A stretch of 31,706 nucleotides of DNA from an uncultured euryarchaeote (lineage in GTDB: Archaea > Thermoplasmatota > Poseidoniia > Poseidoniales > Poseidoniaceae), in NCBI GenBank assembly GCA_937897005.1, contig CALCOQ010000207.1, positions 1 through 31,706 on the forward strand, written 5' to 3'. The notes beneath the pieces were generated by a model. It was not told the origin of the DNA and did not search any database. It was given only the letters and a program-made list of their open reading frames with translations. Below are positions 25,484 to 31,706 of this stretch, piece after piece; position 1 is the first letter of the stretch; each line of letters starts with the position of its first letter. The position numbers and the translations under genes were made by a program.

Positions 25484-27556
25484 TCAGATGTGTTGCTGGA
25501 TGATTTCTCGCAAGATCGCACTTACTTCCTTTCCATCCACACCCTGTGCCTGCCCCATGACTATTCCCATCAATGGCCCAATCGCTCCCATGCCGCGTTG
25601 TTTGACAAAATCGAGGCGCTCTTCAACCAAGGATTCAATCAAGCCCCTCAAAGCTCCTGCATCAGCAGGTTCCAATCCAAGTTCAACAGCACGCTGGATT
25701 GCAATATCAAGAAATGCCGTGCATTCTGATTCTATCATGCCCTCTCTCCATGCACCACCCTGCATCAAATCCTGAGCCAAGGCAAGTTCGGCCTCCCTCG
25801 CTAACAGATTCTGCTCCCTCAGATACACCATCGCTGCAACAAGACCTGGAGGAGTCTGTTCCATACCAGCGAGAAGAAGAGATGCGTATGCCTTGGCTTG
25901 CACTGGAGGGAAACCACTCTTTCCACTTGTTACAGCAAGAAACTCATCATCCAATTCTTTAGCAAGAATCTGTTTTGCTTGATCACTGCTGATCGCCGTA
26001 TCATTCAATCGTCCCAATCTCTCCTCGCTGGTCAATGGAAGATTTGATGCCAATGAATTCCATCTTTCTGTAGATAATACCAATGGTGGGACATCAGTCT
26101 CTGGATACATCCTCGCACCACCTGGAAGAGGGCGCATTGGCGCTGTTGTTCCATCCTCAGGTGCTCCTTTCTTGATGACGACATTACGAACTTCCTGAGG
26201 AATTCTATGCCATGCCAATCTAGCTCGATGAAGAACCGATTCAAGAGCAAGTTCGGCCTGCCAATCTGGTGCGATACAAAGCACAAAAGCATCATTACTT
26301 GAAAGAGAAAGATGGGCCCTGACGGCTGCAACTTCAGATTCAACTATCCCATATGCCGGTAACTCATCTGAATGGAAGATTCCTTTCATTCCCGCGAGTT
26401 TGGCCGCACCTGCAAGTTCTCTTCCAAGTCTCGGCAACTGTGCCCCCTGTGCATCAGCAACCTTTCTACCAAGACAACCAGCAAGATTCGGTAATGGTAG
26501 GGCCAACATTCTAGAGCCTGAATCCAATGATTCTGAGATCATTTCTGAGCCGCTCTCGTAAAAAATCTCTGAAACATCCTCGATGACTAGAGGCAATCCC
26601 TGCTCAACCACTTCTCGTACAGCCATTTCAATCTCATCTTGTGTATCTCGACGGTCTGCTGGAAGCGGAGGGAGTTCCATTTCTGTGCGTAATTGATTCG
26701 CTAGGCGATAGAAATGAAGTTGTCTGGCCATTTCCAATGCTATGATGCGCGGAATCCAATCAATATCCTGACAACCCTTGATCTCTACACGGTCGCCTGC
26801 GGCTATCGATACATTGAGGTCTTGGCGAATTGAGCCAAGCCCTCGCCTCACCCGTCGAGTATCCCTCAACAACGTTCCTAGGGCTCTTGCCGTATCCTTG
26901 GCGTGTTGTGGGCTCACTACATCTGGAGCAGTTGCCACTTCGATCAATGGAACTCCTAGACGATCCAGATTCCACATGACAACCTCTCCTGAATCTGTGG
27001 ATCGAGTTTCGAGTTTGCGCGCACTGTCTTCTTCTAAACAAAGGACATCTATTCCCACGTCCCCTCCTTCGAGCTCCAGAATCCCATCAGTAGCGATGAG
27101 TGTGGTTCTCTGGAAGCCAGAAGTGTTAGAGCCATCAACCACAGTTTTCCGCATTGCCTGTAAAAGAGGAAGAGGTTTCATTTTCAACATCGCCGCCGAT
27201 ATCAATGAGATATCGACAGCATCGGCATCATGCTTCAACGGAGGAGCCTCGTCCAATTCCACAAGTCCAGCATTGGGTGATTGGACATAAACGAAGCCGC
27301 GTCTTCGTCGCTGTTCGAATCTGGCAGCAACATCCACTATTCCACTTTCACCAGAAGCGGCCCTTAGACGGCGTGCGAAACGCGGCCATCTCTCTGGTAT
27401 TGTTTCAATGGTGACGTCGTACAACTCCCCTATCTGGCGCGAGTGGAGTTTACCGGTTGCTAATTGCTGATGTATCTCAAGACCGCACATGAAGCCAAGA
27501 GATTCAGGGTCCAACGAATCCGCGTCAGCGATATCGCCGTTCGGTTCACCGCTCAT
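25484..27556 (-). CDS. gatE: Glutamyl-tRNA(Gln) amidotransferase subunit E
   Basis: 690 residues, slightly longer than the roughly 620-640 usual for archaeal GatE. GLEIHQQL (25-32) begins the GatB/E kinase-like core; further marks are GSNTSGFQRT, LCLEEDSARK, WNLDRLGVPLIEVAT, SIRQDLNVSI and VEIKGCQDIDWIPR, and GGARMYPETDVPP near residue 480. The C-terminal part has the YqeY/GatB tail (about 560-690, ending VSAILREIIQQHI). With GatD it converts Glu-tRNA(Gln) to Gln-tRNA(Gln), an archaeal-only enzyme. The GatD gene is not adjacent here. A GGTGAT lies 9 nt before the ATG. It sits 57 bp downstream of MCM on the same strand. Assignment secure. Confidence 0.95.
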   Translation of the reverse strand: MSGEPNGDIADADSLDPESLGFMCGLEIHQQLATGKLHSRQIGELYDVTIETIPERWPRFARRLRAASGESGIVDVAARFEQRRRRGFVYVQSPNAGLVELDEAPPLKHDADAVDISLISAAMLKMKPLPLLQAMRKTVVDGSNTSGFQRTTLIATDGILELEGGDVGIDVLCLEEDSARKLETRSTDSGEVVMWNLDRLGVPLIEVATAPDVVSPQHAKDTARALGTLLRDTRRVRRGLGSIRQDLNVSIAAGDRVEIKGCQDIDWIPRIIALEMARQLHFYRLANQLRTEMELPPLPADRRDTQDEIEMAVREVVEQGLPLVIEDVSEIFYESGSEMISESLDSGSRMLALPLPNLAGCLGRKVADAQGAQLPRLGRELAGAAKLAGMKGIFHSDELPAYGIVESEVAAVRAHLSLSSNDAFVLCIAPDWQAELALESVLHRARLAWHRIPQEVRNVVIKKGAPEDGTTAPMRPLPGGARMYPETDVPPLVLSTERWNSLASNLPLTSEERLGRLNDTAISSDQAKQILAKELDDEFLAVTSGKSGFPPVQAKAYASLLLAGMEQTPPGLVAAMVYLREQNLLAREAELALAQDLMQGGAWREGMIESECTAFLDIAIQRAVELGLEPADAGALRGLIESLVEERLDFVKQRGMGAIGPLMGIVMGQAQGVDGKEVSAILREIIQQHI

Positions 27557-27613
27557 ACCGCATCATCACCACACCGTCGCAGCCTCTACGCCTTGATATG
27601 GACGACGGATGGT

Positions 27614-29737
27614 TCAAGCATTTGATGGTTGATAGGTTCCGTATCCATGGGGTTGGAATAATGTTCCCTTATTGACCAAGTCTTCCAGTAAGTCTTCAAG
27701 ATCATGAGTAGGGAAATCATTTGTTTCACAGAAATTTAAAACTGCTTGTAACTCGACAGCATTATTTGTCCGGCGATATTCTTCAGTGATGAATCCAAGA
27801 ACTTCCAAAGTCTTGTTTCTCTTACTGGTCTTTACTCCTGATTGCATAGTGGTTTCATCAAAGGTGTCACCCATCAGGCCATGTCTCCAATTAGTGGTCA
27901 ATCTGATTGCTCTCTTGGCATCCTCGATAGTGGCAACTTCTGATAATCTGACTCTGGCACTGGCCTCAGCCAACCTGATAAGGGCTTCCAAGGCACGAGC
28001 AGTTATCGAGACACTATCTCTTGATTCGCCACCCTTCAACCTTGTTGAGACATAGTAATCAGTGACTTGTTGGCGGGCTGCCTCCTCCATGACGGGGTTG
28101 ATGTTTCGCTTGGCATATGCAACATATTTCCTGAATAGTTCATGCCCAAGTGCTTCTGAACCATCATGCATCTTGGCAAGCCCACCTTCTTCAGTTGAAC
28201 CGGTTGGATCAGCATCCAATCCTTCTTCGATACGCTGCTCACTGATTCCCGCAAGACGATTAGCGATGATATGAGTGGCTATCCTGCGATCCAATTCTTC
28301 AACCGCAGTATCGGTGATCAACCAGATGACATCGAAACGTGAGAGGAGAGGGGGATTAAGATTGACTTGAGATGTGAATGGCGTATCGCTAAGAGAATCG
28401 AATCTACCTGATTTTGGATTGGCTGCTGCCAATACCGCACATCTGGTGGAAAGAGTAGCATTGATTCCGGCCTTAGAGACTGATATCCTCTGTTGTTCCA
28501 TCGCTTCGTGCATTGAGCTGCGATCATTCTCACTCATCTTGTCAAACTCATCGATCGCAGCAAGTCCTTGATCCGCCAAGGCCAAGGCACCAGCCTCCAG
28601 TGTCCAACGTCCATCTGCAGTAGAATCCTGGACTGCTGCCGCGGTCAATCCCGCTGCTGATGCTGACAGCCCGCTGGTGAAACGGCCTCGAGGGGAGAGG
28701 ATTGACATGTAATTGAGTAATTCTGATTTTGCTACTCCGGGGTCTCCCATCAATAGAATGTGGATATCACCTCGGTTACGCTTACCGTCGGCATTTTTCC
28801 TTGCAACTCCACCGAATAACTGCAACATCAGACTCTCTTTCACACTCGGGAGTCCGAATATCGAAGGTGCGATGCTTCTACACAGGATGTCATAGATATC
28901 ATCACGCTTGGATAATTCACGTATCTTCTTCTCATCATCTGGGTCGATATTGACCTCTTCAAGAGGGATGTTCTGTCGTTCAAGTGAAACCACTCGGAGG
29001 AAGATGTCAAAGATGGGCGTGTCTCTGCCTGCCTTGCGTTGACTTCTGACGAATAATTCTCCGTTGACCTTAACCCGATCGCCTGGATTGATGACGCCTG
29101 CAACATCGTGTTCAGCAACGGCGAGCAGGCGTTGGGGTTGGATTCCACCACGCAATTTTTCTGGAGGTTCCTGAATCTCAATGAACTGATTGTTGATCAT
29201 CTTGGATTTCTTTTCTTCGAGGAAGAAACGCGTATCTTTCTTTCTATCTCCGCAACCACCTTTTGTTCGAGAACATTCAATCGGCTCAATCAATTGCTGT
29301 TCATTTGGTTGAGGGATGTATTGTTTCTCACCACACGTACCGCAGCGGAAAACCGCTTCATGTATCCTTGGCCTGACACCTGAGATCTTGGTCACGATAC
29401 TATCCAAGCCAATCAAGCGGCCAATGTGGTCACTACGCAATTCACGAATCTTTGGAGAATGGTCGCTGGGCAGGCCTACAACTCTGACAAAGGCCATCAG
29501 ATCATTGCCGGATTCCTGAAGCAATAGTCGAACTGCAGTGTTAGCTGCATCAAGATGCTTCTCTGGGCGAGCAAGAATATCCACTGCGAATTTGTCATCA
29601 AATGTTTCGAGAAGGTGGAATGGAACTTCGATGCTCTGGGACTTGGGCCACATCATGGCAAGCGCATGAACATCTTCAGACTTGTATTCCTCCAGGAAAC
29701 TTCGCCACCGGGCAGGCATATCAAACTCCTGAATCAT
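27614..29737 (-). CDS. mcm: Replicative MCM helicase
   Basis: 707 residues. The N-terminal DNA-binding part contains a zinc finger (CGTC at about 132, two more Cys in ECSRTKGGCG). AAA+ motifs: Walker A GDPGVAKSELL (about 329), Walker B LAAIDEFDKM (about 394), sensor-1 AAANPKSGRF, and arginine finger LSRFDVIW (about 467). A winged-helix-like C-terminus follows (ending TLFQPHGYGTYQPSNA). It unwinds DNA at the replication fork as a hexamer. Many euryarchaeal MCM genes carry inteins; none is present here. AGAGGT lies 7 nt before the ATG. It appears to lead the minus-strand run that continues through GatE. Assignment is secure. Confidence 0.97.
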   Translation of the reverse strand: MIQEFDMPARWRSFLEEYKSEDVHALAMMWPKSQSIEVPFHLLETFDDKFAVDILARPEKHLDAANTAVRLLLQESGNDLMAFVRVVGLPSDHSPKIRELRSDHIGRLIGLDSIVTKISGVRPRIHEAVFRCGTCGEKQYIPQPNEQQLIEPIECSRTKGGCGDRKKDTRFFLEEKKSKMINNQFIEIQEPPEKLRGGIQPQRLLAVAEHDVAGVINPGDRVKVNGELFVRSQRKAGRDTPIFDIFLRVVSLERQNIPLEEVNIDPDDEKKIRELSKRDDIYDILCRSIAPSIFGLPSVKESLMLQLFGGVARKNADGKRNRGDIHILLMGDPGVAKSELLNYMSILSPRGRFTSGLSASAAGLTAAAVQDSTADGRWTLEAGALALADQGLAAIDEFDKMSENDRSSMHEAMEQQRISVSKAGINATLSTRCAVLAAANPKSGRFDSLSDTPFTSQVNLNPPLLSRFDVIWLITDTAVEELDRRIATHIIANRLAGISEQRIEEGLDADPTGSTEEGGLAKMHDGSEALGHELFRKYVAYAKRNINPVMEEAARQQVTDYYVSTRLKGGESRDSVSITARALEALIRLAEASARVRLSEVATIEDAKRAIRLTTNWRHGLMGDTFDETTMQSGVKTSKRNKTLEVLGFITEEYRRTNNAVELQAVLNFCETNDFPTHDLEDLLEDLVNKGTLFQPHGYGTYQPSNA

Positions 29738-29857
29738 GTAATTACCTCTTGGCTAGACGTCGGAACGGGTCGCGGAGGGCTTATCAGCATCGCGTTGATA
29801 CCCCCTTTCTTCCACTGGAGAATCGTATGCTGCAACGTTTGCCTTCTAGAGATTTTC

Positions 29858-29971
29858 ATGTCTTCCGAAGGAGGGATTTTCGCCATTATTGAACAATTGA
29901 GGGATAGACTCGAAATCGCGCCAAGCCATTGGTGCGACCTTGAAATGGAGCGGCCCACTCGAGACATGTGA
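29858..29971 (+). CDS. Candidate 37-residue leader ORF coupled to the esterase
   Basis: ATG at 29858 opens a frame of 37 residues (begins MSSEGGIFAIIEQLRDRL) whose TGA overlaps the esterase GTG start in a GTGA pattern. The composition is protein-like, with an amphipathic helix-type stretch. The ribosome-binding sequence upstream is weak (AGAG). It could be a real small protein or leader peptide, or a chance frame if the esterase begins at ATG 29977. The 120 bp before it (29738-29857) hold nothing else recognisable besides promoters expected for MCM and this unit. Confidence 0.25.
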   Translation: MSSEGGIFAIIEQLRDRLEIAPSHWCDLEMERPTRDM

Positions 29972-30999
29972 GCCCAATGCCCCGCCACCCTTTTTCATCT
30001 GTTGATGGTGAATTCCGCACCTTCACTATCGACTCAGAAGCCCTGCAAGGAAATCTCCTCGATGACCCCAGCACTAGAGAGGTGCTCGTCTATCTTTCAC
30101 CCGGTTGGGATGAAGTGGAGGGATTACCGTTATTCGTGGATCTGGTTGGATTCACAGGAAGCGGAAAAGCGCACAGAAATTGGAAACCCTTCCAAGAATC
30201 ATTACCTCAACGAATAGATCGCCTCATCAAAGAAGGTAAGATGGGGCCAATCGCTCTGGCATTGCCCGATTGTTTCACTTCACTTGGCGGTAATCAATAC
30301 ATCAACAGTCAAGCAATGGGAAACTGGGCTGATTTCCTGCTATACGAAATGATTCCATTGCTAGAAGCGGAATTGCCTCTGAAAAAGGGCAGAGGGAATA
30401 GAGCCATATTCGGAAAATCCAGTGGGGGTTTTGGCGCCATGGTTCATGGTATGCTCTATTCAGAGCAATGGGGTGCTATCGCCTGTCATTCAGGAGACAT
30501 GGGGTTCGACCGCTTGTTCGCGGGAGATTTTCCCAAGGCCTTGATGGCTCTTGAGAAACACGATGGGTTAGAGGGATTCCTATCTCATCTTGAAACTTGC
30601 AAGAAGATGAAGGGAGAGGATTTTCACACTCTGATGATTCTCGCCATGGGGGCGACTTATGATGCCGATCCTGAAGCTCCGAAAGGGATTCGATTACCCG
30701 TCGACCCGAGAACCTGTGAATTGATTCCAGAACGCTGGCAAGCATGGTTGGATTGGGATCCTGTGGTCATGCTTGAAAGAAAGGATGTACAGAAAAACCT
30801 TGCTTCGCTGAAGGGTCTCTTCATCGATTGTGGCCAGCAGGACCAATACAACATCCACTTCGGAACAAGACAACTGGCTGTAAGACTGGAAGAACTAGGA
30901 ATCGAGTTCACCTACGAAGAATTTGACGATACTCACTCAAGTATCGATTATCGAATGGATATTTCACTACCATTTCTTTATCGGTCTCTGACCGAATGA
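29968..30999 (+). CDS. Putative esterase, alpha/beta-hydrolase (esterase D/enterochelin esterase-like)
   Basis: 343 residues from GTG 29968; ATG 29977 is an equally possible start. The nucleophile elbow is FGKSSGGFG (G-x-S-x-G, Ser about 151), preceded by LVGFTGSG (oxyanion region) and LALPDCFTSLGG. A late FIDCGQQD holds the acid (about 285-290) and FDDTHSSIDYR the catalytic His (about 323), giving the Ser-Asp-His order of the PF00756-type esterase family. There is no signal peptide, so it is predicted to act in the cytoplasm. The substrate is unknown. It converges on the cold-shock gene with a 21-bp gap. Family likely, exact activity not. Confidence 0.78.
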   Translation: MSPMPRHPFSSVDGEFRTFTIDSEALQGNLLDDPSTREVLVYLSPGWDEVEGLPLFVDLVGFTGSGKAHRNWKPFQESLPQRIDRLIKEGKMGPIALALPDCFTSLGGNQYINSQAMGNWADFLLYEMIPLLEAELPLKKGRGNRAIFGKSSGGFGAMVHGMLYSEQWGAIACHSGDMGFDRLFAGDFPKALMALEKHDGLEGFLSHLETCKKMKGEDFHTLMILAMGATYDADPEAPKGIRLPVDPRTCELIPERWQAWLDWDPVVMLERKDVQKNLASLKGLFIDCGQQDQYNIHFGTRQLAVRLEELGIEFTYEEFDDTHSSIDYRMDISLPFLYRSLTE

Positions 31000-31020
31000 A
31001 AGACTGTCTGACTGGGAATA

Positions 31021-31215
31021 TTATTCCTCAACCTTGGTGACATTGACCGCATTGAGGCCCTTATCGCCCTCTTCTACTTCAAACTCGACAGTGTCGCCAT
31101 CTGTGATGGTACCTTCTACCGCTGACTTGTGGACAAAAATGTCCGCGCCTTCTTCTCTCTCTATGAATCCATAGCCTTTTACTCTGTTAAACCACTTGAC
31201 TGTTCCTCGCGCCAT
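31021..31215 (-). CDS. cspA: Cold-shock domain protein (CspA-like)
   Basis: 64 residues, one OB-fold domain. GTVKWFNRVKGYGFI contains RNP1 (KGYGFI) and ADIFVHKSAV contains RNP2; the end LNAVNVTKVEE matches the last strand. It binds single-stranded RNA and DNA, melting secondary structure and aiding translation in the cold. The acidic surface (IEREEGAD, EVEEGDKG) is usual for bacterial-type Csp. Csp genes are uncommon in archaea and are thought to have arrived from bacteria. It is divergent from purM. Confidence 0.93.
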   Translation of the reverse strand: MARGTVKWFNRVKGYGFIEREEGADIFVHKSAVEGTITDGDTVEFEVEEGDKGLNAVNVTKVEE

Positions 31216-31331
31216 GGCACAAGCGCGAACAACATACTACTTGATGATGGCCCCTGCCCAGTCTGTACAAATGTCTCTTTTTTGGGGAATGTATCACGGT
31301 CAATCTGAAAACCTAAGTTCGTTTCGGGTGT
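31216..31331. promoter_or_regulatory. Divergent promoter region between cold-shock gene and purM
   Basis: 116 bp with no ORF. It must hold the promoters of both genes. An AT-rich TCTTTTTTGG stretch (31271-31280) and GAAAACCTAAG (31302-31312) are candidate elements. No strong ribosome-binding site precedes the cold-shock ATG, so its message may be leaderless. GGTG precedes purM. I see no inverted repeat of note. Confidence 0.4.
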
Positions 31332-31706
31332 ATGATGAGCGACGAAGTTGATTACGCCTCCTCGGGTGTTGACATTGACTTGGAAGGCGATGCAGTAGCC
31401 TCTATGGTTGCCGCTTTATCAGGTTCAGTACGTGAACCTGGACAGCCGGGAGCACCTATCTCCTTACCGGGAGGGTTTGGAGGATTGGTGGAATTTGGAG
31501 ACAATATCTTGGCCTTGGCCACCGATGGAGTCGGGAGTAAGTTGCAGATAGCCAATCAATTGAATGCATGGGGCGGGATTGGACATGATTGCATGGCGAT
31601 GAATGTCAATGACCTGATCTGTGTTGGTGCTGAACCCATCGCCTTTGTCGATTACATAGCCACCCCAAAACCAGACCCCGAAGTGCATGAAAAGCTCGGC
31701 AACAGC
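31332..31706 (+). CDS. purM: Phosphoribosylformylglycinamidine cyclo-ligase (AIR synthetase), N-terminal part
   Basis: 125 codons run in frame to the window edge. YASSGVDID (9-17) corresponds to the YxxxGVDI opening of PurM; then LATDGVGSKL (about 60-69), a GHDCMAMNVNDLICVGAEP block and FVDYIATPKPD follow, all family hallmarks. The enzyme is cytoplasmic and closes the imidazole ring of AIR in purine synthesis with ATP. Tandem ATGs at 31332 and 31335 follow GGTG; the second has better spacing, the same arrangement as at 3084. The remainder of the gene lies beyond the window. Confidence 0.95.
   Translation, partial: MMSDEVDYASSGVDIDLEGDAVASMVAALSGSVREPGQPGAPISLPGGFGGLVEFGDNILALATDGVGSKLQIANQLNAWGGIGHDCMAMNVNDLICVGAEPIAFVDYIATPKPDPEVHEKLGNS

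Noticed and set aside
27614..29737. Intein in MCM
   Set aside because: Walker A, Walker B and arginine-finger segments run without interruption, and no Cys/Ser-start or HN-end splice signature is present.
29734..29988. 84-residue minus-strand frame upstream of MCM
   Set aside because: It overlaps both the MCM ribosome-binding site and the esterase start, and has no family features; MCM has its own good start signal at 29737.

Overview
The window looks like a piece of a marine Group II-type euryarchaeal genome (Candidatus Poseidoniia/Thermoplasmatota side); this placement is inferred from gene content and was not tested by phylogeny. Archaea-specific or archaeal-type genes are MCM helicase, GatE (archaeal Glu-tRNA(Gln) amidotransferase), a TFB-like transcription factor, RaSEA (archaeosine synthesis), Pth2-type peptidyl-tRNA hydrolases and a small archaeal-type serine-phospholipid decarboxylase. 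They are mixed with genes of bacterial flavour: a cold-shock protein, an AddAB-like helicase-nuclease, an M20 peptidase, low-specificity threonine aldolase, PurM and an ECF S component. Many starts are preceded by GGTG/GAGG motifs that fit an archaeal anti-Shine-Dalgarno. Genes are tightly packed; the only gap over 300 bp is 17300-17700. I see no mobile element, CRISPR array, rRNA or tRNA.

Layout. 1-822 is the N-terminal part of a YchF/OLA1 GTPase (minus). 919-3363 (minus) is a two-gene membrane unit: a small two-helix protein and a 721-residue homologue of cbb3-type oxidase subunit I in which, in my from-memory alignment, every heme and CuB histidine is replaced, and which carries two canonical EF-hands and a SAP domain at its C-terminus. 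3468-6459 (minus) holds RaSEA, archaetidyl/phosphatidylserine decarboxylase and a coiled-coil protein with a very acidic repetitive tail. 6594-8714 is a divergent pair, an M20 peptidase and a SAM methyltransferase. 8715-17299 (minus) is a large AddB-AddA-like operon with a 4-base TTGA overlap.

17300-17700 is a non-coding divergent region with a long A/T tract and several inverted repeats. It separates AddBA from a TFB-like gene (plus), which is followed by a secreted, membrane-anchored CxxC thioredoxin-like protein (plus). Threonine aldolase and the first Pth2 follow (minus), then a cation diffusion facilitator (plus) and the second Pth2 (minus), which heads away from an apparent minus-strand run MCM - GatE - beta-propeller/DUF4430-like membrane protein - ECF S component - Pth2 (29737 to 22667). 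An esterase (plus), a cold-shock protein (minus) and the start of purM (plus, cut by the window edge) finish the window.

Most genes are housekeeping: translation quality control, tRNA amidation, replication, purine synthesis and lipid synthesis. The parts that stand out are the apparently ligand-less oxidase-like fusion protein, the two-nuclease AddAB-like machine head-to-head with a divergent TFB, the propeller/DUF4430-like protein overlapping an ECF S component (possible corrinoid or other vitamin capture), and the two Pth2 paralogues on either side of the CDF transporter.
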